This document shows, in pieces, positions 26,739 through 35,975 of a stretch of DNA of 64,000 nt. The stretch covers positions 24,003 to 88,002 of the forward strand of contig DATKQM010000068.1 of the NCBI GenBank assembly GCA_035532735.1, written 5' to 3'. Positions within the stretch are counted from its first letter, which is position 1. Each line of letters starts with the position of its first letter. The notes beneath the pieces were generated by a model. The model saw only the letters and a list, made by a program, of their open reading frames with translations. It was not told where the DNA came from and did no database searches. Position numbers and translations under genes: made by a program. The stretch comes from Chersky-840 sp035532735 (lineage in GTDB: Bacteria > Actinomycetota > Acidimicrobiia > Acidimicrobiales > UBA8190).

Positions 26739-27188
26739 CTAGGCACCTGGCACCTCGGAGCCCGAACCCATGGCATGGCGCAGGGCATCGAGCACGGCCA
26801 GGTCGATATCGCAACGCTGGGTCAGTTCAGGTGGGCCCCACATCGAGACCCCCAGTTCGATGGATCGACGCGCGTCGCCGAGTTGGCCTCGGTCTGGAGT
26901 AGCCCACCCGGGCCCGCTCGATCCGTGCTCCGAGGCCATAGCGCACTTCAGGGCCTCGACCATGGCAGTGTCGATATCGGGACGACCGTCGAGAGTCTTT
27001 GGCGCAGGTCGCAACTCTTGTTTGCCGTCGGCGCAAGAAGGTGGAGGGTGCCGAACCAAATCACTTGCCGAATCGCATTCCAGGAAAGGCTGGCCAGTAG
27101 CCTCCGCAATGTTGAAAGCGTGGAAGCTAGCCCGATCAGCACCAAGACCTTCGTCGAATTCTCCGCCGGGCGAAGGAAGTCTGTCCAT
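26739..27188 (-). CDS. uncharacterised protein in the signalling cluster
   Basis: 149 residues from ATG 27188, with AGGGGAGAGG about ten bases upstream. Two segments near the C-terminus are similar to each other (PDIDTAMVEALKCAMAS and CDIDLAVLDALRHAMGS), which suggests an internal helical repeat. I recognise no family. A plus-strand frame also spans this interval but looks less protein-like. It lies between the single-domain receiver and the GAF-ANTAR gene, all on one strand, so it could belong to the signalling unit. Confidence 0.35.
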   Translation of the reverse strand: MDRLPSPGGEFDEGLGADRASFHAFNIAEATGQPFLECDSASDLVRHPPPSCADGKQELRPAPKTLDGRPDIDTAMVEALKCAMASEHGSSGPGWATPDRGQLGDARRSIELGVSMWGPPELTQRCDIDLAVLDALRHAMGSGSEVPGA

Positions 27189-27395
27189 GAAATCGCCCTC
27201 TCCCCTCGGCACCCGTGCAGGGCATGCCGTCGAGGTCCTGGACGACGATCGATAGCCAACCGACTAGCCGTCCCGAGCATACGCTCGGCGGGAACAAGAT
27301 TCCATCGTCATTGACCATGCTTGGCCGGATTCCGACAATTTCTTGCCTGTCACTAGCGGCGGGCGGCCCAGCACTCAACGTTGTAACGGCTGGTA

Positions 27396-27833
27396 TTAGG
27401 TCCTCCCGGTGGCCGAACCCCTGCGCCCCGAGTCCAGCTGTGTCCTCTGATGCTCCAGCTGGCGATGCAGGGACGTGACCCTGGCCGCGGCGATGAGACG
27501 GAGCTCGAGGTCGTCGGCATGGAGCGGCTTGATCAGATAGTCGTCTGCGCCCGCACTCATCCCTTCGAACATCTGGTCGTGGGAGCTGTTGCCTGTGACC
27601 ATGATCACGTACGTGTAGCGAGCGGGGTGAGCCCGAATCTTGCGACAGAGCTCCAGGCCAGTCATTCCGGGCATGAGCCAGTCCGAGATGACGACATCGG
27701 GACGACGGGTTTGAAATACCTCCCACGCTTGATCGCCATCAGTTGCGGAGAGACAGAGGTGGCCCAGATTGCGCAGCGCCGCTTCGATGATGAGCAGAGA
27801 CGTCGGATCGTCGTCGGCCGCCAGAATCAACAC
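27396..27833 (-). CDS. single-domain response regulator (stand-alone receiver)
   Basis: 145 residues, essentially one CheY-like receiver. Acidic pocket residues at the start (AADDDP), phospho-acceptor Asp51 in VVISDWLMPGMTGLEL, the switch Thr in IMVTGNSS and Lys102 in YLIKPL are all present, so it should be phosphorylatable. There is no output domain, only a short basic C-terminal tail. The GTG start at 27833 overlaps the stop of the upstream pseudokinase gene by seven bases (GTGTTGA). It is a plausible phosphate carrier or sink at the end of the relay. Confidence 0.88.
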   Translation of the reverse strand: MLILAADDDPTSLLIIEAALRNLGHLCLSATDGDQAWEVFQTRRPDVVISDWLMPGMTGLELCRKIRAHPARYTYVIMVTGNSSHDQMFEGMSAGADDYLIKPLHADDLELRLIAAARVTSLHRQLEHQRTQLDSGRRGSATGRT

Positions 27834-29428
27834 GGTGCCGCTGCCGGCAATTCCAGAGCGGAGCGAACTCGGCCAAACTCGTCTTCGAGCGCGTCGAGCA
27901 ACTCGTCGCCCCCCGTGAGGTCGCCGACAGCGCCATCCGCCGCCAGCGTCGCGCACAGGCGGGCGAGCGCGGTTGCACCCAGGTTGGCGCTGGCGCCACT
28001 CAGTGTGTGAGCCGATCGGGCGATCGCCGCAGCGTCGTCTCGGACGATTGCCTGGCGCAATCCCACAATTCGTGCTTCAGCGTCAGCGAGGAACAAAGTA
28101 GCCAGCTGGCCCATGAGGTCTTCCCCAGCCGACTCTCCGAGACCCTCCAGACGGGCGACCACTTCAGCGTCCAGGACGGGGCGGTCAGGGTCATCCAGGT
28201 GGTCCAAGCCGACATGGGCACGCGGGGCCGGTGCCGATGGGTGGTTGCCCAACGTCGGGTCCGATCCGTCCGAAGTCCATCGCTTCAACACCTCGGCCAG
28301 CACGTTCAATCTGATGGGCTTGGCGAGGTAATCGTCCATCCCTGCTGCCAAGCAGCGCTGCTGGTCGGACTTCATCGCCGACCCCGTGACCGCGATGATG
28401 GGAGTGCGACGCGATTCTTCATGCAGGCGGATCTCGGTAGTGGCGAGGTAGCCGTCGAGAACGGGCATCTGGCCGTCCATGAGGATGGCGCTGTAGGAGG
28501 TCTCCGCTGCGGCCTTCACCGCCTGGGCTCCGTCGGACACGACATCGACGTGGAAGCCCAGATTCTCGAGCATGGCCGACGCCACCCGCTGATTGACCGG
28601 GTTGTCCTCGGCCAGCAAGATCTGGCCCGAAGCTCCCTGGCTTGGTGCCGGGGCACCCGGTACCCCGTCGCCTGACCTCGGAGCAACCGCCACTGGAGCA
28701 CCGGTGGTGGCGGCGTTGGACACCGATGTCACCGGGGAACCCTCGTCGCTCGAGATGGACCTGGCCCTGTCGAGCGGGACACTGAACCAGAATGTGCTGG
28801 CACGGCCCAAGTCGTTCTGGACGCCGATCTGTCCACCCATCAACTCGACCAACTGGTGGGACATGGCAAGACCGAGCCCGGCCGCACCAAAAGAGCGGAC
28901 CGTGTCCGTGTCGGCCTGTGAGAACGATTCGAAGAGCGCAGGTTGATGCGTACGGGTGATGCCAAAGCCGACACCGACCACCTCGAAGCGGACCATGACC
29001 TTCTCTTCTTGCTGGTCCTCCACGAACAGATTTACAAGCACTTCACCAGAGGGAGTGAAGTTCAAGGCGTTGCTTACAAGATTCGTGACGACCCGGCGGA
29101 GTCGGCCGGGGTCGCCCCGGAAGGTCACCGGCAGATCGTCGGGAAAGCGGCAACTCAACTCGAGACCTCGCCGGTGAGCCGGTCCGGTAAGGGAGTCGGC
29201 GACGTCTTGTACCAGGCTGCGAAGATCGAAAGCAATCGACTCCAGATCATGACGGCCGGCCTCGATCTCGGCGAAGTCCAAGATGTCGTTGAGAATGCCG
29301 GCGAGATCTTCACCAGAGGCAAGGACCGTCTCCGCGAGTATCTTGTGATCGACGCAGGACTCCATGTCGTTCAACTGTGACGTCATGACCACGACGCCAG
29401 TCATCGATGCCCGCATCTCTGTCGTCAT
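27827..29428 (-). CDS. headless pseudokinase: degenerate HisKA-HATPase plus intact receiver and Hpt
   Basis: 533 residues. The ATG overlaps the stop of the upstream Hpt gene (ATGA), so the start is well supported. It falls exactly at the H-box: MTTEMRASMTGVVVM aligns with MSHEIRTPMNGVIGM of the neighbouring kinase, with Thr3 where the phospho-acceptor His belongs. In the ATPase domain (about 100-218) the N-box (NLVSNALNF) and G2-like box (AAGLGLAMS) remain, but the G1 box is VVGVGFGI with Gly152 in place of the adenine-binding Asp. So neither autophosphorylation nor normal ATP binding is expected. Downstream are an intact receiver (Asp318 in LMDGQMP, Lys370 in LAKP) and a C-terminal Hpt domain (His474 in SAHTLSGASANLGA). 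The likely job is phosphotransfer scaffolding rather than kinase activity. Confidence 0.88.
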   Translation of the reverse strand: MTTEMRASMTGVVVMTSQLNDMESCVDHKILAETVLASGEDLAGILNDILDFAEIEAGRHDLESIAFDLRSLVQDVADSLTGPAHRRGLELSCRFPDDLPVTFRGDPGRLRRVVTNLVSNALNFTPSGEVLVNLFVEDQQEEKVMVRFEVVGVGFGITRTHQPALFESFSQADTDTVRSFGAAGLGLAMSHQLVELMGGQIGVQNDLGRASTFWFSVPLDRARSISSDEGSPVTSVSNAATTGAPVAVAPRSGDGVPGAPAPSQGASGQILLAEDNPVNQRVASAMLENLGFHVDVVSDGAQAVKAAAETSYSAILMDGQMPVLDGYLATTEIRLHEESRRTPIIAVTGSAMKSDQQRCLAAGMDDYLAKPIRLNVLAEVLKRWTSDGSDPTLGNHPSAPAPRAHVGLDHLDDPDRPVLDAEVVARLEGLGESAGEDLMGQLATLFLADAEARIVGLRQAIVRDDAAAIARSAHTLSGASANLGATALARLCATLAADGAVGDLTGGDELLDALEDEFGRVRSALELPAAAPC

Positions 29429-29784
29429 CGGTGACCAGCCGAGGCGCCGAAGCCGACTTGGAGCGAGCAGATCTCTACTTCGAGCTCGCTCACCAACGAT
29501 CGGACGAGGTCTTGCCTATCGCCGTCTATCGTCAGGACGCGTTGTGCGAGTTCGTGCAGACGCATCGCCCCGAAGCTGGTAGCCGTTCCCTTGATCTGAT
29601 GCGCCACATATTGAGCGGCGGCAAGATCGCCGTCTGCAGAAGCAGAACCGAGCTCGACTGCCTGGAGCGTAAGGTGGGCGAGAAACGCCTCGAGCAACTC
29701 ATTGTAGATCTCCGGGCCGACATCATCCTCGAGCTTCCCCGGGTCCCCATCGAACGACGGGTTGCTCTCATACTCCACATCCAT
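29425..29784 (-). CDS. stand-alone Hpt phosphotransfer protein
   Basis: 119 residues. ATG 29784 has GGAGG eight bases upstream. The sequence is a four-helix Hpt domain with the active His62 in AHQIKGTATSFGA, preceded by a helix (EIYNELLEAFLAHLTLQAVEL) and followed by one (LHELAQRVLTIDGDRQDLVRSLVSELEVEI). It should shuttle phosphate between receivers. It sits 70 bases after the hybrid kinase gene and overlaps the pseudokinase by ATGA. Confidence 0.88.
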   Translation of the reverse strand: MDVEYESNPSFDGDPGKLEDDVGPEIYNELLEAFLAHLTLQAVELGSASADGDLAAAQYVAHQIKGTATSFGAMRLHELAQRVLTIDGDRQDLVRSLVSELEVEICSLQVGFGASAGHR

Positions 29785-29854
29785 CTATCGGTCCTCCATC
29801 ATGACGACTAAACCATTTCAACCACATTTGCGTACAGAACCAAGAAGCTTTCGA

Positions 29855-32317
29855 TTACGGCCGTTCGGTCCGGACCGACCGGTCCACCAGAGCCAAGAGA
29901 GCATCCTTGCTCACGGGCTTCGACAGGTAGCTGTCCATTCCTCCGGCCAGACAGCGCTCCTGGTCCTCTCGACGCGCTCCAGCAGTCATAGCGATGATAG
30001 GAGTGCGCCCGCGCTCGCCACCTTGGCCCCGAATGGCCGCAGTCGCTTCGTACCCACTGAGTTCCGGCATCTGACAATCCATCAAGATGGCGTCGTAACG
30101 CTGCGCCGCCACGGCGCGCACGGCTTCCGTCCCGTTGAGCACCGTGTCAACGCTGTAGCCTGCCGTCGTCAAGATCGCCACAGCGACCTTCTGGTTGATC
30201 AGATTGTCCTCGGCGAGAAGGAGTCGACCGAGCGTGGATTGGCCGACCGGCAGAGGGCGCGGCGGCGAGACTTTGGCGGCAACGACCTGCTCCAACTCCA
30301 AGCCCAATACGATGCGCAGGCTGGAGAGGAGGTCCTCCCGACGGATCGGTTTGGAGAGCGATGAGCATTTTGTGAGCCGGGCGACGTCATCGCTGTCTCG
30401 CTCGTGGCCCAAGCCGGTCATGAGCACCAAACCTGCGGACATTCCTCGGTCGGCGACAATGGCATTCTTGAGCGCCAACCCATCCATTCCGGACATGAAT
30501 TGGTCGAGGAGAACGACCCCAAAGGGCGAGCCACCTGCTTCCGCAGCCCGCAGCGTCGCAAGGGCTGTCTCGCTGTCCGCAGCAGTACTCACCGTCATGC
30601 CCCAATCGGTCAAGTAGTCCGACAAGACGCTGCGCTGCGCTGCGCTGTCGTCGACGATGAGTGCTGCGACTCCGGCGAGACTGCTGTCGGCCGGTTCGAC
30701 CGTGCGAAGAGCCGGCCCAGCATCGGTATGGGCGCGGATCGTGAACCAGAAGGTGCTTCCTTCCCCGAGACGGCTCGACACACCGCAGTCGCCACCCATG
30801 AGCGTCACGAGCTGACCACTGATGGCGAGCCCCAGCCCGGTACCGCCGTATCGTCGAGACGTCGACGTGTCGGCCTGGACGAAGGGCTGAAAGATCGTCT
30901 CGAGTTTGTCGGGCTCAATCCCCATGCCGGTGTCGGCGATCTCGAATCGGACGATGGAATCGACGCCTGGGACACCGGCGCCGGCCGTCCGCTCGGTCTC
31001 GGTGACCCGGACGACAATCTCCCCTGTTTCGGTGAACTTGATTGCGTTGGCGATGAGGTTTGTGAGGACCTGACGCACCCGCCCCGGATCCCCACTGATG
31101 AGAGCGGGGACAGCTTTGTCGATGACTGCGATCAGCTCCAGCTCCTTGGCCTGCGCCGGTCCCGCCAGAAGTCCAACGACGTCGTCGATCGCAGCCCTGG
31201 GGTCGAATTCAATGTTCTCAATCTCGAGCTTGCCGGCCTCGACTTTGGAGAAGTCGAGAATGTCGTTGATGATGGCCAAGAGCGCCTCGCCTGAGTTGCG
31301 CACAGTCTGCGCGTAGTCGCGCTGGCGGGTGTTGAGCTCGGTCTCGAGAAGTAGGTCAGTCATGCCGATGACGCCGTTCATCGGGGTCCGGATCTCGTGG
31401 CTCATGTTGGCCAGGAAGTCCGACTTGAGACGCGACGCCTCCGTGGCTTTGTCCCGGGCGTCTGACATGGCTGTTTCTGCCCCCACCTCAGCCGTCACGT
31501 CGGCCAGCGTGCCGACCCACCCTGCCGTGCCACCGTCAATGTCCGGAATCGACTTCGAGGTGACCAACACGATCCGCGGGGCCGATCCGGGCACGCGAAT
31601 CTCGAACCGACGACACAATTCCTCTCCCTCTCGCAAACCGTCGGCGGGTCCGGAGGCCACGTCGACAGGTCCTTCTGACCCGATGATGGCGTCCCATTTC
31701 CGTCCGGCCGCCACATCAGCTGAGATGCCTGTGATCTCGGTCCATCGGGGATTCGTGTACACATATCTGTTGTCTCCGTCGGTCTGGAAGATCCCGACGG
31801 GAGCGGCGTCGGTCAGAAGTCTCAGCTGGTCGGCGGAGGCTTGCACCTCGCGGGCCTGATGGGCAAGTGATGCGGCATTCCTGTAGAGACTCCCGAACAC
31901 CGACACCTTGGCGCGAAGCTGCTCAGGCACTACAGGCGCAAAAATGAAATCGACCGCACCCGCCGCGTAGGGATCGACATCCGACGTTTCGTCGCCAGCG
32001 TGGGCAGTCAAGAAGATGATCGGAGTCATCTCCGACTGTCTCCGCCGACGGATGAGGGCCGCTGTCTCGATCCCGTCCATGATGGGCATCCGGACATCGA
32101 GCAAAATGACCGCGAAATCCTGGGCCTCTACGCAGCGCAAGGCGGCGACACCCGAGTCGGCTTCGACAATCGAGTACCCGAGCGGGGACAACACCGAAAC
32201 CAACGCCAACCGCTTGGCGGGGTTGTCATCGACCAGCAGAACAGGGATCGCCGGGCTCACTCTCAAGCCGCTCGTATCGGCATCACCAGGCTCACCGGGC
32301 CGCAGCTCGACACTCAT
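29855..32317 (-). CDS. cytosolic hybrid histidine kinase REC-PAS-HisKA-HATPase-REC-REC
   Basis: 820 residues. The ATG at 32317 overlaps the stop of the upstream kinase gene (ATGA). Order: receiver 1 (Asp74 in LLDVRMP, but Ala127 in IFAPVV replaces the conserved Lys), a coiled-coil linker, PAS domain (about 163-280), HisKA with His307 in SHEIRTPMNG, HATPase with intact N, G1 (ADTGMGI) and G2 (GGTGLGLAIS) boxes, receiver 2 (Asp605 in LLDQFMSGMDG, Lys656 in LSKPI) and receiver 3 (Asp747 in LMDCQMP, Lys800 in LSKPV). No transmembrane segment, so it senses a cytosolic cue. It is catalytically complete and could feed the downstream Hpt. Loss of Lys in receiver 1 suggests an altered or constitutive N-terminal input. 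Confidence 0.92.
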   Translation of the reverse strand: MSVELRPGEPGDADTSGLRVSPAIPVLLVDDNPAKRLALVSVLSPLGYSIVEADSGVAALRCVEAQDFAVILLDVRMPIMDGIETAALIRRRRQSEMTPIIFLTAHAGDETSDVDPYAAGAVDFIFAPVVPEQLRAKVSVFGSLYRNAASLAHQAREVQASADQLRLLTDAAPVGIFQTDGDNRYVYTNPRWTEITGISADVAAGRKWDAIIGSEGPVDVASGPADGLREGEELCRRFEIRVPGSAPRIVLVTSKSIPDIDGGTAGWVGTLADVTAEVGAETAMSDARDKATEASRLKSDFLANMSHEIRTPMNGVIGMTDLLLETELNTRQRDYAQTVRNSGEALLAIINDILDFSKVEAGKLEIENIEFDPRAAIDDVVGLLAGPAQAKELELIAVIDKAVPALISGDPGRVRQVLTNLIANAIKFTETGEIVVRVTETERTAGAGVPGVDSIVRFEIADTGMGIEPDKLETIFQPFVQADTSTSRRYGGTGLGLAISGQLVTLMGGDCGVSSRLGEGSTFWFTIRAHTDAGPALRTVEPADSSLAGVAALIVDDSAAQRSVLSDYLTDWGMTVSTAADSETALATLRAAEAGGSPFGVVLLDQFMSGMDGLALKNAIVADRGMSAGLVLMTGLGHERDSDDVARLTKCSSLSKPIRREDLLSSLRIVLGLELEQVVAAKVSPPRPLPVGQSTLGRLLLAEDNLINQKVAVAILTTAGYSVDTVLNGTEAVRAVAAQRYDAILMDCQMPELSGYEATAAIRGQGGERGRTPIIAMTAGARREDQERCLAGGMDSYLSKPVSKDALLALVDRSVRTERP

Positions 32318-35300
32318 GCGGCACTCCATTGAGCGGCCACCGGGAGCCATGGCCGCAGGGCCGCAAGCAGTTCGGCGGAATCGACGGGCTTCGGAACGTA
32401 TTCGTTGGCTCCGGCATTGGTACAACGCTCACGCTCACCAGGCATCACCTTGCCCGTGACGGCGATAATTGGAAGGGTCTTGAATCGATCGATCTCCCGG
32501 ATAGCCCGCATGGTTTCGTAAGGGTCCACGACCGGCATCATGATGTCCATCAGGACAACGGCGATATCGGGAGTGTTTTCCAAATGAGCGATGGCTTCGG
32601 AGCCACTATCGGCCACGATGACGGTGTGTCCTCGTTCGAGAAGCGCCGTGAGAGCGAACGTGTTACGAAAGTCATCGTCGACAACGAGGATCGTCGACCC
32701 GGTCGCGCCACTGAGCGGTCTTCCCGCCGACTGGCTCTCGGCCGGCCACGAGTCGCCACGTACGCCGACATCGTCCGCGCTCCGAGAGTCCGGAATCGGC
32801 ATGGCAGACGTGGCGACCGCAAGGATCGAGGCTTCAATTGGCGCAATGTTGGACAACTCCGGGACCAGCTGCCTGACAACCGTGAGGAGTTCGGAGGTAT
32901 TGATGGGCTTGGAGGCGTACTCGTTTGCCCCTGCGTCGATACAGCGTTGACGCTCTCCTGCCATCACCTTGCCGGTCACGGCAATCATGGGGAGAGCAGC
33001 GAACTGATCGAGCGCCCGAATGGCTCGCATGGTCTCGTATCCGTCCATGAACGGCATCATGATGTCCATCAGGACAATGGAGACATCGGGGACCTGCTGC
33101 AAGGTGGCAAGTGCCTCCGAACCACTCTCGGCCACGAGCACCTCGGCGTTGGCTCGTTCGAGGAGCGCGGAGAGAGCGAAGATGTTGCGGTATTCGTCGT
33201 CGACGATGAGGATCTTCGTCCCGCAGAGATCTTCCTCCGGTTCCCCGTCAGCCTGACGAAGATCGGGTGTCCGGTCGCAATTACTCGCCTGATCCAGGCC
33301 TGTGTGGACACTCGAGCTGGGAGCCGGTCGCACCGGCTTCACGGGGGAAGAGTCGGCAGGGACTCGGGTCACCGATACTTCGCGTGAATTCGCGGGAAGA
33401 TACAGGGTGAACGTGCTTCCTTGTCCCGGTTCGCTGGTGAGGCTGATCTCGCCGCCGAGCACGGCAGCTAGTTCGCGACTGATCGAAAGCCCTAGGCCCG
33501 TACCGCCGTAGAGACGAGCCGTCGTGCCGTCAGCTTGGGCGAAAGCCTCGAAGATCCGCTGCTGTTGTTCGCCGTCAATGCCGATTCCGGTGTCGCTCAC
33601 CGCGAAGGCGAGGACGGATGGCGCGTGGGCATGCACCCTCGTCTGCCTGTTCACCTCGTTGGCCACACTGACCCGGACATGGACACTCCCGTGCTGAGTG
33701 AACTTGAAGGCGTTGGCGAGCAGGTTCTTGAGGATCTGACGAAGGCGTTGTGCATCGGTGACGATCGTCTCCGGGGTGCCCTCGGCAAGATCAATCGAGT
33801 ACGCCAGCCCTTTTCCCTCGGCGACGAGCTCGAACTCATCGAGCAGCACTCTGCGAAGGGTCCCGACGGAAAGCTCCCCAAGCTCGGCTTCGATGGTCCC
33901 GGACTCGGCTTTGGCCAGGTCCAGGATGCTATTGAGCAAAGCGAGGAGCTCTTCTCCTGAGGTGCTGATGACGCTCGCATACTGGACCTGGGTATCGGTC
34001 ATGTTGTGGTCGGGATTGCCTTTGAGCTGATCAGCGAGAATCAACAGGCTGTTCAGCGGCGTGCGAAGCTCGTGAGACATGTTGGCAATGAATTCGGACT
34101 TGTACTTCGATGAGATGGCGAGTTGTGCGGCCTTTTCTTCGAGAAGCCGCTTCGATTGCTCGATCTCCTGGTTCCGGTTCGACGCTTCTCTGTTTCGCTC
34201 GGCAAGAAGGGTTGCCTGGCGCTCCAAGCTCTCATTGGACTTGCGCAGCTCTCCCTGCTGGGCCCGAAGCTCTTCGGCCAGGGACTGCGCCTGTTGCAAC
34301 AAGGCTTCGGTGAGAGCCGACGATTGGATTGTGCTGAGGACGATCCCGATGCTCTCGGTGATGGAGTCGAGAAACGTCTGATGGGTGACCGAGAAGGCGG
34401 AGAACGAAGCAAGCTCAATCACCGCGCACAGGGTCCCCTCGAACAAAACGGGAATGGCGATGATGTTCAGGGGAGTCGACGAGCCGAGCCCTGAGCTGAT
34501 CTGGACATAGTCGTCGGGCACCTCGGTGAGCAGGATCCGCTTCTTCTCCTTCCCGCACTGGCCCACGAGGCCTTCACCCAGACGGAACGAAGTCGCCACC
34601 TGCTGTCGCTCATCGAAGCCGTAGCCGGCCTGGAACTGCAGCACGGCTTCGCTTCCGTCGGTGGGATTGGTCATCGAATAGAAGACGCCGAGATGCACCG
34701 ATACGAGGGTGGCCAGCTCGGACAGGATCATGTTCGATACCGTGACGAGGTTGTCCTGACCCTGGAGCATTCGGGTGAACCGCTCCCGGTTCGTCTTCAA
34801 CCAGTCTTGTTCGACGTTCTGCCTGGTTGTCTCGCGAAGATTGCGGATCATCTCGTTCAGCGTGTCCTTCAGTCCCGCAACTTCACCGCTCGCCTCCATC
34901 GACACTTGGCGAGTCAGGTCACCCTCGGTCACCGCAGTGGCCACTTCGGCAATGGCTCGAACCTGGTTGGTCAGATTGGCGGCCAATTGGTTGACGTTGT
35001 CGGTCAGGTCTTTCCAGACACCGGCGACCTCCTTGGACTGCGCTTGGCCACCGAGTTTGCCTTCGACGCCCACTTCGCGGGCTACTCGCGTGACTTCACC
35101 GGCAAATGCGTTGAGCTGATCAACCATGGCGTTGACGGTGTTCTTGAGCTGCAGGAACTCGCCCTTCACGTCGATCGAGATCTTCTTGCTCAGGTCGCCG
35201 TTGGCTACCGCCGTGGTCACTTCGGCGATATTTCGCACCTGCCCGGTCAGGTTGCCGGCCATAAGATTGACGTTGTCAGTGAGGTCCTTCCACACTCCCC

Positions 35301-35832
35301 CGACTTCAATTGTCGCCGCCGCAGCCTGACCCAGCTTGCCTTCGGTGCCGACCTCTCGGGCGACTCGGGTCAATTCGGAGACGAACCCGTTCAACTGGTC
35401 GACCATGGCGTTGATCGTGTTCTTCAGCTCGAGCATCTCGCCTTGGACTTCAGCCGCCACCTTCTTGCTGAGATCGCCGTCAGCGACAGCGCCGATGACA
35501 CGCTGCATCTCGCTCGTAGGCCGCACCAGCGCCTCGATGAGGTCGTTGACCGATTGGACACTCCCCGACCAACTCGGCGAGGAGCCTCCGAGGACGACGC
35601 GTTGAGAATGCCTGCCCTGGGCGCCCACCACCTCACTGACACGGGCCAGTTCAGCTTCGAGCACCTGGTTGGCGATGATCACTTCGTTGAGTCCGTCAGC
35701 GACCTTGCCGGCCACTCCCGTCCATTCCAAGGGCATGCGGACGGTAAAGTCGCCTGACTTGACCCGAGCCAAGACGCTCAGAACCACCTTTGGATCCACG
35801 GCGTCGGCGACGGTCGCCGCTGAATCTGACAT
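32314..35832 (-). CDS. soluble poly-HAMP hybrid histidine kinase with GAF and two receivers
   Basis: 1172 residues. ATG 35832 has GGAGG five to six bases upstream. Residues about 15-345 are a tandem HAMP array: the ADGDLSKK, NGDLSKK and EGDLTRQ signatures recur, separated by GVWKDLTDNVN blocks. This layout resembles fungal group III (Nik1-like) kinases and their bacterial relatives. A GAF domain (about 360-505), a coiled coil (510-575), HisKA (His587 in SHELRTPLNS) and HATPase (SDTGIGI, GGTGLGLSIS) follow. Then come two receivers with Asp923 (LMDIMMPFMD) and Asp1096 (LMDIMMPVVD). There is no membrane helix. Family knowledge links poly-HAMP kinases to osmotic or envelope stress. Its stop overlaps the next kinase gene. 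Confidence 0.92.
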   Translation of the reverse strand: MSDSAATVADAVDPKVVLSVLARVKSGDFTVRMPLEWTGVAGKVADGLNEVIIANQVLEAELARVSEVVGAQGRHSQRVVLGGSSPSWSGSVQSVNDLIEALVRPTSEMQRVIGAVADGDLSKKVAAEVQGEMLELKNTINAMVDQLNGFVSELTRVAREVGTEGKLGQAAAATIEVGGVWKDLTDNVNLMAGNLTGQVRNIAEVTTAVANGDLSKKISIDVKGEFLQLKNTVNAMVDQLNAFAGEVTRVAREVGVEGKLGGQAQSKEVAGVWKDLTDNVNQLAANLTNQVRAIAEVATAVTEGDLTRQVSMEASGEVAGLKDTLNEMIRNLRETTRQNVEQDWLKTNRERFTRMLQGQDNLVTVSNMILSELATLVSVHLGVFYSMTNPTDGSEAVLQFQAGYGFDERQQVATSFRLGEGLVGQCGKEKKRILLTEVPDDYVQISSGLGSSTPLNIIAIPVLFEGTLCAVIELASFSAFSVTHQTFLDSITESIGIVLSTIQSSALTEALLQQAQSLAEELRAQQGELRKSNESLERQATLLAERNREASNRNQEIEQSKRLLEEKAAQLAISSKYKSEFIANMSHELRTPLNSLLILADQLKGNPDHNMTDTQVQYASVISTSGEELLALLNSILDLAKAESGTIEAELGELSVGTLRRVLLDEFELVAEGKGLAYSIDLAEGTPETIVTDAQRLRQILKNLLANAFKFTQHGSVHVRVSVANEVNRQTRVHAHAPSVLAFAVSDTGIGIDGEQQQRIFEAFAQADGTTARLYGGTGLGLSISRELAAVLGGEISLTSEPGQGSTFTLYLPANSREVSVTRVPADSSPVKPVRPAPSSSVHTGLDQASNCDRTPDLRQADGEPEEDLCGTKILIVDDEYRNIFALSALLERANAEVLVAESGSEALATLQQVPDVSIVLMDIMMPFMDGYETMRAIRALDQFAALPMIAVTGKVMAGERQRCIDAGANEYASKPINTSELLTVVRQLVPELSNIAPIEASILAVATSAMPIPDSRSADDVGVRGDSWPAESQSAGRPLSGATGSTILVVDDDFRNTFALTALLERGHTVIVADSGSEAIAHLENTPDIAVVLMDIMMPVVDPYETMRAIREIDRFKTLPIIAVTGKVMPGERERCTNAGANEYVPKPVDSAELLAALRPWLPVAAQWSAA

Positions 35833-35975
35833 GGCAGCCTCCAGAGGAGGGCGTGACGGCTGTCTGAGACTGCCTGACGTCCATTTCCTCTTCATACGAT
35901 CGGTCCGCCGATCGGCGAACCTGAATTCTGATTCTTCCGCCTAGCAGGCACTGCGGAGTTGCAGTCGTCGACGGG

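Noticed and set aside
27273..27288. CCGAGC-ATAC-GCTCGG hairpin as terminator of the phosphorelay operon
   Set aside because: Six-base stem without a T-run, over 100 bases past the receiver gene stop; not convincing.
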